In this document: positions 25,977 to 34,680 of the stretch, piece after piece
Position numbering within the stretch: the stretch's first letter is position 1
Layout of the letters: every line of letters begins with the position of its first letter
From: Roseovarius arcticus
Lineage (GTDB): Bacteria > Pseudomonadota > Alphaproteobacteria > Rhodobacterales > Rhodobacteraceae
DNA length: 64,000 bases
Direction: 5' to 3'
Assembly: GCF_006125015.1 (NCBI RefSeq)
Contig: NZ_SZZN01000001.1
Location: forward strand, 496,001 to 560,000
Notes under the pieces: generated by a model
The model's input: only the letters and a program-made list of their open reading frames with translations
What the model was told of the DNA's origin: nothing
The model's database searches: none
Made by a program: the position numbers and the translations under genes

Positions 25977-27596
25977 TCAGATCGCATGATTTTGCAAGAA
26001 ATCTCCGGTTTTCTGTACGCATTCTAGCCACGCAGGTTCATGACCCAAGAGGATGTGGTTCTTGCTTTCGAGTTGCACGAATTCGGCGCCCGGAATGCCG
26101 ATCGCAAGCTCGCGCCCTTGCCCAAGAGAAATCCGGTGATCGTCGCGCGCGTGAAAAACGAGCGTGGGCGCTTTCACCTTGGCCAGACTTTCGCGCACGT
26201 CGATATGGCCGAACGCTTCCTGAAACCGCACGGCATTTTCCGGAGATGTCGTCTGGCGTTGGAATTCGTCGAACCATGCTAAATCCTCTGGTTTTGAATC
26301 CGGCATGAAGGTTTGCGAAAATATGTGCCTGTAGGCAGGGTTTGATGTTCCCCAGCCATGACGGGTGAGCGTGAGAACGGCCTCTCGGCGCGTCTGTTCA
26401 TCTTCGCTAGCGCCAATGCGCCAGCCTGTGGCATACCCGGCGATCAGGACTAGACAGGACACCCGCTCGGGATGGCGCACTGCGTACTCAACCGAAACTG
26501 CGCACCCTTGGGACATGCCCAGCAGCGGGAACCGGTCCAGTTCAAGCGCATCAACCACGGTTTCCAAATCACGCACGAATGCCTCAAAGCTGATATCATC
26601 CACATCCCAATCTGACAGGCCATTGCCGCGTTCGTCGTAGCGGATTAGTGTCCGGTGATTGGCCCAAGCCGAAAATGTCGGTGCCCAGATCGGACTGTTC
26701 CAGTCCAGTTCCAGATGGTTCAGCCAATTTGCCGCCTTAACCAACGGCGGCCCTTCTCCGACCGACGCGTAGGCGATGCGCACTCCGTCGGAGGCCCGGC
26801 AAAAGCCAATGGTTTGTTTGCGCATCATGCGGCGGGGTGCGCTTTCTGCGGGGCGTATGTCCGCGGTGTCCATTTTTGGCCGTTCTAGTTTATCAGCCAA
26901 TAGCGGCCCCGTGAGAGACAGCCCGGCCTCTTTCGCGGTTGCGTAGAAATCTGCTTCCCAATGGCGTGCTTCTTCCAGACGACCCGATTGCGCGAGTGCG
27001 TTGACCAGCTCGCGCGCGGGTTCTTCTTCGAGCGGAGTTTCTTCTGTCCAGCGCCGCGCCCATTTCAAGACCTCGGCTTTGGGAAGTTCGGGATGAAGTG
27101 CCAGACGTCGTAAGACGTTAAGTTGCAGCAAGCGTATGTCCTCACGCTCCGCGACTAGCCACAGCTGGAAACTGTCTGTGCCAGCCTGCTCCAACCCTTC
27201 GAGAAGTGGCCGCTGAAGCTGCGCGGCTATATCGCGTAATTCGGAAGGGGGGATAAAGGGTGGATCGTCGATCAGACGTTCGCGTATTGCACGCAGATCG
27301 ACGAAGGCATCAATTGGTGCAAAGGCCACCCGCTCACGATCTGCGATGATGCGTTGGGTGCCGTCCTGATCGACGGCCCGGCGCAATTTGCTCAGCGCCC
27401 AACGCAGCGACCCGCGCGGATCATCGGGTAAATCCCAGAACATCTCGCACAGGCGCTCGCGGCGGACGGGACGTGCCGTTGCGGCGAGGTAGCCCAGCAC
27501 TGCGCGCGCCTTACGTGACGCTGGCAGAGCAGCAGCCGTGTCGTTGGTCACGACAGACAATTCCCCTAAAAGGGCGATATGGAGTGAATAACCCAT
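25977..27596 (-). CDS. SARP-like regulator (winged helix + BTAD) fused to alpha/beta hydrolase, 539 aa
   Basis: The N-terminal 100 residues form an OmpR/SARP-type DNA-binding winged helix (ALPASRKARAVLGYLAATAR, GSLRWALSKLRRAVD). A bacterial transcriptional activation domain follows (about 100-235, ending LEEARHWEADFYATAKEAGL). From about 262 there is an alpha/beta hydrolase with oxyanion region RYDERGNGLSD, nucleophile Ser in GMSQG, acid Asp in FHARDDHRI and His in SKNHILLG, so the triad is complete. The hydrolase may act as a small-molecule sensor coupled to DNA binding, or be catalytic. It is divergent from the homocysteine methyltransferase gene with a 122-nt gap, which makes that gene the obvious target. 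Confidence 0.85.
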   Translation of the reverse strand: MGYSLHIALLGELSVVTNDTAAALPASRKARAVLGYLAATARPVRRERLCEMFWDLPDDPRGSLRWALSKLRRAVDQDGTQRIIADRERVAFAPIDAFVDLRAIRERLIDDPPFIPPSELRDIAAQLQRPLLEGLEQAGTDSFQLWLVAEREDIRLLQLNVLRRLALHPELPKAEVLKWARRWTEETPLEEEPARELVNALAQSGRLEEARHWEADFYATAKEAGLSLTGPLLADKLERPKMDTADIRPAESAPRRMMRKQTIGFCRASDGVRIAYASVGEGPPLVKAANWLNHLELDWNSPIWAPTFSAWANHRTLIRYDERGNGLSDWDVDDISFEAFVRDLETVVDALELDRFPLLGMSQGCAVSVEYAVRHPERVSCLVLIAGYATGWRIGASEDEQTRREAVLTLTRHGWGTSNPAYRHIFSQTFMPDSKPEDLAWFDEFQRQTTSPENAVRFQEAFGHIDVRESLAKVKAPTLVFHARDDHRISLGQGRELAIGIPGAEFVQLESKNHILLGHEPAWLECVQKTGDFLQNHAI

Positions 27597-27718
27597 GAAA
27601 AACTACATTTTCCTGGAAATACCTCGGCAATTCTACCAAATTACCACGGTTCGCACAACGCTGCCGCACACGCGCGGGCGCCACAAATGTCACCAGTCAC
27701 TCAGATAGGAGACAGAAG

Positions 27719-28663
27719 ATGACACATGCGAAACGTTTAAATCTGCCCCACCAGACCGATCAGATGTTTCTGACGGATGCAGGGTTCGAGACCTCAATGC
27801 TTTTCCACAAGGGTTTTGACATGCCCTACTTTGCGTTCTTTCCAATGCTGCGAACGGATCATGGCCGCGCCGCAATGAAGGATTATTTCGCGCCATTCAT
27901 GGAAACGGCCCGGCAGAATGACGCCGGATTTGTACTGGACACCAACACCTGGAGGGCGAACCCCGACTGGGCCGGATTGCTGGGCCATGACCGGGATGAT
28001 CTGGCCGCGATCAACCGTGAGGCCGTCGTCTTTGCTGACGAGCTGCGTAGCGAGTTTGGTGCGGGCATGAACGTGCTCATCAATGGTGTGATCGGACCGC
28101 GCGGCGACGGCTATGATCCATCCACGATCATGGGCGCGGACGCGGCCAAGGCCTATCACGGCGTTCAGGTCGGTGTGCTTGCAAACAGCGGGGCCGATAT
28201 GATTTCGGCGCTGACCATGACCAACACGCCAGAAGCCATCGGCGTCGCGCGGGCTGCAGGAAAAGCGGGCGTGCCTTGCGTGATCAGCTTTACGCTGGAA
28301 ACGGATGGTCGGTTGCCCACAAGCGAAACGCTGGGCGAGGCAATAGCCGAGGTCGACGCGAATTGCCGGGTCAAACCCGCCTATTACATGATCAACTGCG
28401 CCCACCCGGATCACTTCCGCGGCACGCTGGAACAAGGCGGCGCGTGGACCAACCGCATTTTTGGCTTGCGAGCCAATGCTTCGCGGATGAGCCATGCGGA
28501 ACTCGACAATTGCGAAGAGCTGGATGACGGCGATCCGCAGGAACTTGGCCAGCAATATGCAGAGCTAACGAAACTGTTGCCAAAGCTTAACGTCTTTGGC
28601 GGCTGTTGCGGCACGGACCATCGGCACGTGTCGCAGATCTGCCAAGCGGTGCGTGCGGCCTGA
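27719..28663 (+). CDS. homocysteine S-methyltransferase family protein, 314 aa
   Basis: A zinc-dependent methyltransferase barrel. The three Zn-binding cysteines are Cys227 (MINCAHP) and Cys296/Cys297 (GGCCGTD), and the N-terminus FLTDAGFETSMLF is typical of the family. It would move a methyl group from a donor such as S-methylmethionine or a betaine-like compound to homocysteine. It lacks the extra domains of MetH. AGGAGACAG precedes the start. The divergent SARP-like regulator suggests inducible expression. Confidence 0.85.
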   Translation: MTHAKRLNLPHQTDQMFLTDAGFETSMLFHKGFDMPYFAFFPMLRTDHGRAAMKDYFAPFMETARQNDAGFVLDTNTWRANPDWAGLLGHDRDDLAAINREAVVFADELRSEFGAGMNVLINGVIGPRGDGYDPSTIMGADAAKAYHGVQVGVLANSGADMISALTMTNTPEAIGVARAAGKAGVPCVISFTLETDGRLPTSETLGEAIAEVDANCRVKPAYYMINCAHPDHFRGTLEQGGAWTNRIFGLRANASRMSHAELDNCEELDDGDPQELGQQYAELTKLLPKLNVFGGCCGTDHRHVSQICQAVRAA

Positions 28664-28715
28664 CCGGTCAATGCGCGCGGAAAACTAACAAAATCAACTC
28701 AGAAAGGAGAACTCC

Positions 28716-28802
28716 ATGCTGGCCAGAGTAACGCAGAACTGGCGCATCAGACGCGATCTGCGCTGCGCCACGTCTGCGGTGAACAGTTTTCTAGGGCAAT
28801 GA
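28716..28802 (+). CDS. possible 28-residue small protein
   Basis: A short frame (MLARVTQNWRIRRDLRCATS, then AVNSFLGQ) starts 7 nt after a strong AAAGGAGA site, 53 nt downstream of the methyltransferase stop. The basic NWRIRRDLR pattern recalls the N-terminus of DUF1127 peptides, but the family's C-terminal part is absent. The rest of the 28664-29001 interval shows no gene; its last 100 nt should hold the sigma-factor promoter. Confidence 0.35.
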   Translation: MLARVTQNWRIRRDLRCATSAVNSFLGQ

Positions 28803-29001
28803 GAATTTCGTGCCGATCGCTGCGGATGGTTCAGTGCCCTGCTATTGCACCTATCAGGCAGCGACCGACTGTTAACAACTGCTGGCCTTATCTGGCAAAT
28901 TCAAGACACAGAATTTCACGATCCCTTGTGCGCAGGTACTGAGCTCTGGACTTTCAGAACGGTTATTCTGCTTACTAAGAAAGCAAGAAAGGGGGAATGA
29001 G

Positions 29002-29601
29002 ATGTCGACAGCTCGCGCACATGAAGCGGCACTTGTTCAACTGCTTGCTAGCGGTGACAGAACTGCATTCGAGCAGATCTACAAACGGCACAATACATCA
29101 TTGGTCCGCGTTGCGACCGGCGTCGTTCGAAGCCGCGCGACAGCCGAAGAGGTGGCCCAAGAAACATGGATTGCGGTCCTGAAGAGCATCTCCGGCTTTG
29201 AGGGGCGCTCTTCGCTGGCAAGCTGGATCTTTTCGATTCTGATCAACAAGGCCCGAAGCCGTGCAAAGCGCGAAGGGCGCATCGTTTTGTTTGATGGCGC
29301 CGGCGAAGACGACAATCTGGCAGCCGCCTTTGATGGCCGGGGGCGCTGGAAAGACATGCCAGAGCTTTGGGAAACGCTGACGCCCGAGCGTATTCTGGCG
29401 GGGCGCAGCGTAATGGAGCATGTAAATGCTGCGATTGAAGCCCTGCCACCGGGCCAGCGGTCAGTGATCATTCTGCGCGCGCAACAGGGGCTGGACGCTG
29501 ATGAGGTTTGCGCAATCCTTGGCATCAGCGAGGGAAACATGCGGGTTCTGTTGCACCGCGCCCGCTTGGGTGTTCGGGCTACCCTCGACGGGCTGATGTG
29601 A
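29002..29601 (+). CDS. ECF RNA polymerase sigma factor, 199 aa
   Basis: Sigma-70 regions 2 and 4 are present: region 2 AFEQIYKRHNTSLVRVATGV, then AEEVAQETWIAVLKSI (the core-binding and -10 recognition part), and region 4 ALPPGQRSVIILRAQQGLDA, then EVCAILGISEGNMRVLLHRA (HTH for the -35). A GGGGG/AATGAG ribosome site precedes the ATG. The zinc-finger anti-sigma gene follows after 108 nt. It probably controls an envelope or oxidative stress regulon; genes with the shared upstream block at 34.1, 34.7 and 46.7 kb are candidate members. Confidence 0.9.
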   Translation: MSTARAHEAALVQLLASGDRTAFEQIYKRHNTSLVRVATGVVRSRATAEEVAQETWIAVLKSISGFEGRSSLASWIFSILINKARSRAKREGRIVLFDGAGEDDNLAAAFDGRGRWKDMPELWETLTPERILAGRSVMEHVNAAIEALPPGQRSVIILRAQQGLDADEVCAILGISEGNMRVLLHRARLGVRATLDGLM

Positions 29602-29709
29602 TGTGAGGCCATTTATGTCGCTAAAACTGAATTATTTTTCGGACACGTGTAACGCGGCAGGGTTCCGTTCGTCCTGTTCATGTGAAGCACGAGAAAAGGA
29701 TACCGCCAG

Positions 29710-29961
29710 ATGTTGAGCTGCAAGGAAGTTGCGTCCCGCGCCAGCGCCCTGATCGACGGGGAGCTGAGCACGTGGCAAGCCCTTCAGATGCGTCTGCATC
29801 TTGCGATGTGTAAAGGATGCGAACGGTTCATCGGTCAAATACGGACGACGCGCGATCTGACCCAGAGCCTGCCCGCAGGCGATGCGCATGATGAGGCCGA
29901 CGACGGCCACATCAGCGCAATCCTTTCCCAGCTTCACAAAGGGAAGCAAGAGGGCGGCTGA
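29710..29961 (+). CDS. zinc-finger anti-sigma factor, 83 aa
   Basis: A small zf-HC2-type protein: an N-terminal cysteine in MLSCKEVASRASALIDGE, then MRLHLAMCKGCERF with the HxxxCxxC zinc site. There is no membrane segment, so it is a soluble anti-sigma factor that would bind the ECF factor encoded upstream and release it on stress. A decayed relative occurs at 49318-49597 on the other strand. Confidence 0.8.
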   Translation: MLSCKEVASRASALIDGELSTWQALQMRLHLAMCKGCERFIGQIRTTRDLTQSLPAGDAHDEADDGHISAILSQLHKGKQEGG

Positions 29962-29976
29962 GGCCCCCGGAAAAGG

Positions 29977-30250
29977 ATGCATATCATGAACAAGATCACA
30001 GTCGGCGTTGTTGCCGGGCTCATTGCGGTCGCCGTTTTGTCGGCCATGACGCTGGCCATGGGCGTGATGGGCGTAACGCCAGACTTGGATGCCACCGTCA
30101 TGTTCAGCGCCATGATGGGGGCGTCCGCCGCGACGGGGTGGCTGGGTCATCTTATCATCGGACGGTCATTTGTGGTGGCGGATATACCCTGCTTTTCGGC
30201 CTGATCCCGGGCGGAACGGCGGGAGCAACGGCATCATTTGCGAACCGCCG
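29977..30250 (+). pseudogene. DUF6789-like membrane protein, frameshifted and truncated
   Basis: The first frame reads ITVGVVAGLIAVAVLSAMTL, then MMGASAATGWLGHLIIG, a clear relative of the intact DUF6789 protein at 48860-49285. After HLIIG the frame goes wrong. One base added near 30159-30161 restores TVICGGGYTLLFGLIPGGTA, which continues the homology (GTLAWGGGFAVLYDMIPGSS in the paralogue). Homology then stops at about 30230, so the last third is missing as well. It follows the anti-sigma gene by 15 nt. Confidence 0.75.
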
Positions 30251-30554
30251 CCCTTTTTGCCTGACCACCATAACGATCCGCCCTTTTTATCCGCCCTAAA
30301 GGCGGCCCGCCGGGTCATGTCGCCTGCAATGTGATGCATGACAAACGCCACACCGAACACTGTGAGGAATACCACTAGGGCGAACGTAAATTTGACATCG
30401 CTCGGCCGTGAAATTCGACCGGAGGGCGATCTGACTAACGATCATCGCGCGTTCCTTTTGGCGATTGGCAACGATGGTAGGGCGCATCGCAAACGGCCCC
30501 GGCAGGCGATGATTAAAACCGAACTGGCCTGACTGGCCCCATGAGGAAACGCAC
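30251..30554. other. intergenic after DUF6789 remnant, no gene seen
   Basis: No supported frame. CCGCCCTTTTT occurs twice within about 35 nt (about 30250-30290). The promoter of the acetoacetate decarboxylase operon should lie in the last 100 nt; its ribosome site is GAGGAAAC at about 30543. Confidence 0.4.
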
Positions 30555-31310
30555 ATGACACCGACCGACGTACTGGCTCTGACGGCTATGCCGCCCACTA
30601 ACCCCAGCTACCCGCGCGGACCCTACCGCTTTGTGGGGCGCGAATACCTGATCATCACCTACGAGTCTGATCCCGAAGCTATCCGTGCCATGGTGCCGGA
30701 GCCGTTGATCCCGGATGGGTCCAACCTTGTCCATTACGAATGGATCGCAATGCCCGATAGCACCGGTTTCGGATCATATCAGGAATCCGGCGTGGTGATC
30801 CCCTGCCAGTTGCATGGCGAGCCGGTGAATTATACCGCGATGATGTTTCTGAATGACGAACCGCCTATTTCGGCAGGGCGCGAGATCTGGGGTTTTCCCA
30901 AACGCTGGGGCGAGCCAAAGCTGGAGGTGCGCACCGACACCCTTACTGGCACGCTGCACTATGGCGGCGAGCGAGTGGCTATGGGGACAATGACATACAA
31001 GTATGAGGATCGCTTGGCCGCCGATCCGGCAGAACGTGGCAAGCATCTCATGAAAACTTCCATCAACCTGAAGGTTATGCCCTGCGTGACCGGCGGCGTG
31101 CGGATTGCCGAACTGGTCGCCTTCAACCTGACCGACGTAAAGATGCATTTTCACTATTCCGGTCCCGCGCGGCTGCATCTGATCCCGCACATAAACGCGC
31201 CGATTGCCGACTTGCCGGTGCGCCGAGTGATCGAGGGGCGCCATTTCAAGGCCGATCTGACACTGCCCTATGGCCGCATTGTTCACGACTATCTTGCACA
31301 AGGAAAATGA
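30555..31310 (+). CDS. adc: acetoacetate decarboxylase, 251 aa
   Basis: Converts acetoacetate to acetone and CO2 through a Schiff base. The active-site segment EIWGFPKRWGEPKLE places Lys116 at the catalytic position of the clostridial enzyme (Lys115), but the neighbouring Lys that lowers its pKa is Arg117. The aligned DTLTGTLHYGGERVAMGTM supports the family. It is first in a three-gene run, overlapping the 3-hydroxybutyrate dehydrogenase start by 4 nt, so both products of ketone-body metabolism are handled together. A related acetoacetate-like decarboxylase with another substrate is possible. Confidence 0.85.
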   Translation: MTPTDVLALTAMPPTNPSYPRGPYRFVGREYLIITYESDPEAIRAMVPEPLIPDGSNLVHYEWIAMPDSTGFGSYQESGVVIPCQLHGEPVNYTAMMFLNDEPPISAGREIWGFPKRWGEPKLEVRTDTLTGTLHYGGERVAMGTMTYKYEDRLAADPAERGKHLMKTSINLKVMPCVTGGVRIAELVAFNLTDVKMHFHYSGPARLHLIPHINAPIADLPVRRVIEGRHFKADLTLPYGRIVHDYLAQGK

Positions 31311-32095
31311 CCATGACCGAACCGAAAACCGCCGTCATCACCGGATCCTCCAGCGGGATCGGCCTGGGCATTGCCCGCGGCCTTGCCGGCGCTGGCATGA
31401 ATGTCGTGCTGAACGGGATTGAGCCGGAGGCGCAGATCGAGCCGATCCGCGCCGCGATCGAGGCCGAGTTTGGGGTCAAGGCTACTTATGACAGGGCCAA
31501 CCTCATGGACCCGGCAGGCGTGGTCGAATTGATGACCAGGGCCGAAGAGACCTTTGGCCGGGTCGATGTGCTGGTGAACAATGCAGGTATCCAGTTCGTC
31601 TCGCCCGTCGAGGATTTCCCGGATGAGAAATGGCAGGCGATCCTCAACCTGAACCTGTCGGCGGCGTTCTATGCCACCAAGGCGGCCGTACCGGGGATGA
31701 AGGCGCGCAAATGGGGGCGGATCATCAATATTGCCTCGACCCACGGGCTGGTCGCCTCGCCGTTCAAATCGGCCTATGTCGCGGCAAAGCACGGGCTGAT
31801 CGGGTTCACCAAAACCATCGCCTTGGAAACTGCCGAGGACGGTATAACCGTCAATGCGATCTGCCCCGGTTATGTTTTGACACCGCTCGTAGAGGCGCAG
31901 ATCCCCGACACCGCCAAGGCGCGCGGTATCACCGAAGAAGACGTGAAGCGCGACGTTCTGCTGGCCGCCCAACCGACAAAGAAATTCGTCACGGTCGAGG
32001 AGCTAGCCGGATTGGCCGTCTTTCTGTCCACCGACGCGGCCGCCTCGATCACCGGCAGCGCCTTGCCGGTTGACGGCGGCTGGACGGCACAATGA
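31307..32095 (+). CDS. 3-hydroxybutyrate dehydrogenase, 262 aa
   Basis: A short-chain dehydrogenase with TGSSSGIG (12-19), NNAGIQFVSPVEDFP, the catalytic Tyr157-x3-Lys161 (SAYVAAKHG) and the C-terminal ITGSALPVDGGW. The GIQFVSPVEDFP and HGLVASPFKSAYVAAKHG stretches are typical of (R)-3-hydroxybutyrate dehydrogenases, which interconvert 3-hydroxybutyrate and acetoacetate with NAD. Overlaps its neighbours by 4 nt on both sides, so the three genes are translationally coupled. Confidence 0.9.
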   Translation: MTMTEPKTAVITGSSSGIGLGIARGLAGAGMNVVLNGIEPEAQIEPIRAAIEAEFGVKATYDRANLMDPAGVVELMTRAEETFGRVDVLVNNAGIQFVSPVEDFPDEKWQAILNLNLSAAFYATKAAVPGMKARKWGRIINIASTHGLVASPFKSAYVAAKHGLIGFTKTIALETAEDGITVNAICPGYVLTPLVEAQIPDTAKARGITEEDVKRDVLLAAQPTKKFVTVEELAGLAVFLSTDAAASITGSALPVDGGWTAQ

Positions 32096-33171
32096 TGGGA
32101 AAACCTGTGAACCATCCCCGCAAACCGGCCGCTTCGAAGCGCAAGCGGATCAACCTGGCCCTACAAGGCGGCGGTGCCCACGGCGCCTTTACCTGGGGCG
32201 TGCTGGATTACCTGCTGGAGGACGGACGGTTGGAAATAGCCGCGATTTCTGGCACGTCCGCCGGGGCGATGAATGCCGTGGCCCTGGCTGATGGATACAC
32301 GAGGGGCGGGCCCGAGGGCGCGCGCGAAAAGTTGCATAGTTTTTGGCAAACGATGAGCGAGACCGCCAAAGGCAGCCCAGTTAAACGCGCGCCTATCGAC
32401 GTGATGATGGGGTATTGGAGCCTTGATCGATCCGTGGGCTATCAAATGATGGATGCGCTGACGCGGATGTTCTCGCCCTACCAGCTTAACCCGATGGACA
32501 TGAATCCGCTGAAAGACGTGCTGGAATCCTGCGTGGATTTCGAGTGCGTGCGACGCTGCGACAGCATCCAACTCTACATTTCGGCCACCAATGTAGAAAC
32601 CGGAAAGGTTCAGGTGTTCGACAGCCACCGACTGACGGCGGATATGGTTATGGCCTCGGCCTGCCTGCCCAACGTCTTTAAGTCGGTGATGATTGATGGC
32701 GTGCCTTATTGGGACGGCGGTTACATCGGAAACCCGGCGCTGTTTCCGTTTCATGCCGGATCTGACACTGGCGATATGGTCGTGGTGCAGATCAACCCGA
32801 TCGAACGCAAGGGTGTGCCTCGATCCGCGCAGGAGATTCAAAACCGCGTTAACGAGATCAGCTTCAACTCCAGCCTTCTCAAGGAGTTGCGAGCAATCGA
32901 TTTCGTGGCGCGGCTGATCGAAGAGGGCAAGCTGGACGAGTCTCAGTATCGATTGGAGCGTATCCACATCATCGAGAATGAGACAGCGCTGATGAAGCTG
33001 GGGGCGTCGTCAAAGATGAACGCGGAGTGGGCGTTCCTGACACATCTGCGCGATTTGGGGCGCGAAACGGCTGCCTCTTGGCTGGACCAGAACCATGCGG
33101 ATATCGGCACACGTAGCACTGTCGATCTGCGCCGGATGTTTCAGGGGATAGGGCCGCAGCATCAGGGATGA
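32092..33171 (+). CDS. patatin-like phospholipase/depolymerase-like protein, 359 aa
   Basis: Patatin fold: oxyanion-hole NLALQGGGAHGAFTWGVLD, nucleophile Ser56 in GTSAG and Asp208 in WDGGY form the Ser-Asp dyad. It lacks a signal peptide. Patatin genes next to 3-hydroxybutyrate dehydrogenase are common in roseobacters, and a role around polyhydroxybutyrate granules or lipid turnover is a reasonable guess, not shown by the sequence. The start overlaps the dehydrogenase stop (ATGA); a second ATG follows immediately. Confidence 0.8.
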   Translation: MMGKPVNHPRKPAASKRKRINLALQGGGAHGAFTWGVLDYLLEDGRLEIAAISGTSAGAMNAVALADGYTRGGPEGAREKLHSFWQTMSETAKGSPVKRAPIDVMMGYWSLDRSVGYQMMDALTRMFSPYQLNPMDMNPLKDVLESCVDFECVRRCDSIQLYISATNVETGKVQVFDSHRLTADMVMASACLPNVFKSVMIDGVPYWDGGYIGNPALFPFHAGSDTGDMVVVQINPIERKGVPRSAQEIQNRVNEISFNSSLLKELRAIDFVARLIEEGKLDESQYRLERIHIIENETALMKLGASSKMNAEWAFLTHLRDLGRETAASWLDQNHADIGTRSTVDLRRMFQGIGPQHQG

Positions 33172-33206
33172 CCGCCGGTCAAGGCAACCGCCGCCTTCGT
33201 ACTCCG

Positions 33207-33881
33207 TCATGGGAGTATGTCGATATCGAATACCCAGACTGCCAGCGGCACCGGCATCACAGCCAGCGCAATGGTCAGGGCTACGGCGGCAGGTCTAAAG
33301 AGGCGGCTAAGGCCGATGAGAAACATGATGCCACCGCCGCCGCCGATCACCGCATTACCCGGCAGGTTGAGGGCTGCTGCCAGAAACAGATAGCGATATC
33401 GGGACATGAAGGGACGCAGCCATTTCGGCGCATTGTCGCGCAGCAGCGTGACCCGTTCCTCGCGGCTAAGCGGGTTGATATGCTCTAGCAAGGCGCAGGC
33501 GCGGCGCATGTGCAGATCGGCCAGAATCCGGTGCAGGCGCGCATAAGGTAGCCATTCACCTGCCCCGTAGGCGAACAACAGACCGGCTATTGTCGCAAGA
33601 TAAAGCCAAGGGGCCATCCATGGCCCTTCGACCGCGAGCAGCATCAAACCAATTTCAACCCCCGGCACGAAGGGGACGGCAATCAGCAGGGCATAGACCA
33701 ATAGCAACGCCACCAACATGCTGACCTGCGCGCCGGGGTGTAGATCCGCAGTACGTGCAGAGAACCAATCGATCAACAGATGGACGCCATAGGCCAGTAT
33801 CAGCAACAAGATCAGGCGCAGCATGATCCTGAATACACGCGCAGTCGTGGTGCCTTGCGGCCCGTCGGGAAGCTCATCCAT
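33207..33881 (-). CDS. VTT/TVP38-like membrane protein, 224 aa
   Basis: Five or six hydrophobic segments: about 18-37, 50-75 (MLVALLLVYALLIAVPFVPG), 85-108, 160-190 and 195-220. VPFVPGVEIGLMLL and NLPGNAVIGGGGGIMFLIG are the re-entrant-loop motifs of the VTT (DedA/TMEM64) superfamily. Likely lipid or ion transport in the inner membrane; the exact role is unknown. Convergent with the patatin gene. Confidence 0.7.
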   Translation of the reverse strand: MDELPDGPQGTTTARVFRIMLRLILLLILAYGVHLLIDWFSARTADLHPGAQVSMLVALLLVYALLIAVPFVPGVEIGLMLLAVEGPWMAPWLYLATIAGLLFAYGAGEWLPYARLHRILADLHMRRACALLEHINPLSREERVTLLRDNAPKWLRPFMSRYRYLFLAAALNLPGNAVIGGGGGIMFLIGLSRLFRPAAVALTIALAVMPVPLAVWVFDIDILP

Positions 33882-34223
33882 GCGGCGCCCAGACTATTTG
33901 GCAACAAGTGGGACATTCAGACACGGCCAATGGAAGTTGCGCTGGGTCGGCAGGGAAGGGGCATAGGGCGGCACGCTTCATGTTGATCTCCCTTTTGCGT
34001 AACCAGTGTCTGTCAAGTTTATGAAAGTAAAGATAAAGGCCGCGGCATTCCGGAAATGTGCGCGCGGGTCGCAAAGTTTCTTGATGCCGCGTTATCCTCA
34101 CGAAAGGGTGTAGCGCCGCAGTGAAACAATCGGCGCCCTCGAAGGTCACCTGAACAGTACCCGAAGTGGGCCGATATGCAGTCAACAAAGCTGTAGGAGC
34201 CCTTTAACTCGAAAGGAAACGAT
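33882..34223. other. intergenic, divergent promoter region
   Basis: No gene seen. It separates the VTT gene (leftward) from the secreted 116-residue protein (rightward) and contains the upstream block at 34098-34149 that recurs before the cytochrome P460 gene. Ribosome site GAAAGGAAAC at about 34211 serves the rightward gene. Confidence 0.5.
34098..34149 (+). promoter_or_regulatory. conserved upstream block, copy A
   Basis: A 52-nt segment that aligns without gaps to 34681-34732 (39/52 identical, including GTGTAGCGCCGCAG and GGTCAC). Its first 15 nt, TCACGAAAGGGTGTA, are identical to 46677-46691 upstream of the bufferin operon. It lies about 75-125 nt upstream of the secreted protein gene at 34224. 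Probably a shared regulator or promoter element. Confidence 0.5.
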
Positions 34224-34574
34224 GTGACCTATTCAACCAAAACCCCCGCATTCCGCGTCATTGCTCTGGCACTTGTTAGCCCTTTAATAGCAGCGGCCAT
34301 CCCTGCCAGCGCTATGGACCGAGATCCCACCAACCAAGTCCCCAATTGGATCAGCGAGAGTAGCTTTAGCGCCATGAGTGCCTACGACATTCATGAGATC
34401 GACCGCGCGCAAAAGCTTGGCAACGGTGTTATCATAGGAAGGTATACCGTCTCCGAGAGCCGCGATCTTGTTGACGAAGCCTTGAACTCGGACAGTGTTG
34501 CGCCTCGGCCGAGCTTCGTTGAACAGCGCCCCTTCCGCGCCCAGACCCAACATCAAGGGGCCGGCAATCGGTAA
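34224..34574 (+). CDS. secreted protein of unknown function, 116 aa
   Basis: I do not recognise a family. A signal peptide is evident (IALALVSPLIAAAIPASA, cleavage before MDRD), so the mature protein of about 85 residues is periplasmic or outside. It is polar and lacks cysteines. The start codon is GTG: the ATG one base earlier runs straight into TGA, and GAAAGGAAAC precedes the GTG. It shares its upstream block with the P460 gene next door. Confidence 0.6.
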   Translation: MTYSTKTPAFRVIALALVSPLIAAAIPASAMDRDPTNQVPNWISESSFSAMSAYDIHEIDRAQKLGNGVIIGRYTVSESRDLVDEALNSDSVAPRPSFVEQRPFRAQTQHQGAGNR

Positions 34575-34680
34575 ACGAAGCGCTGTGCTGCTACACCGAA
34601 CAACCCTTCGCCAACGATACGGCGGGGGGTTGACCGTCTCAAACCGGTAGCAGTTCTTCGCTCTCGCTGCAGGCCGGTCC

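Noticed and set aside
30166..30375. Minus-strand frame MVFLTVFGVAFVMHH
   Set aside because: It has one hydrophobic stretch but only a GTG start, no ribosome site, and it overlaps the DUF6789 remnant and its repeats.
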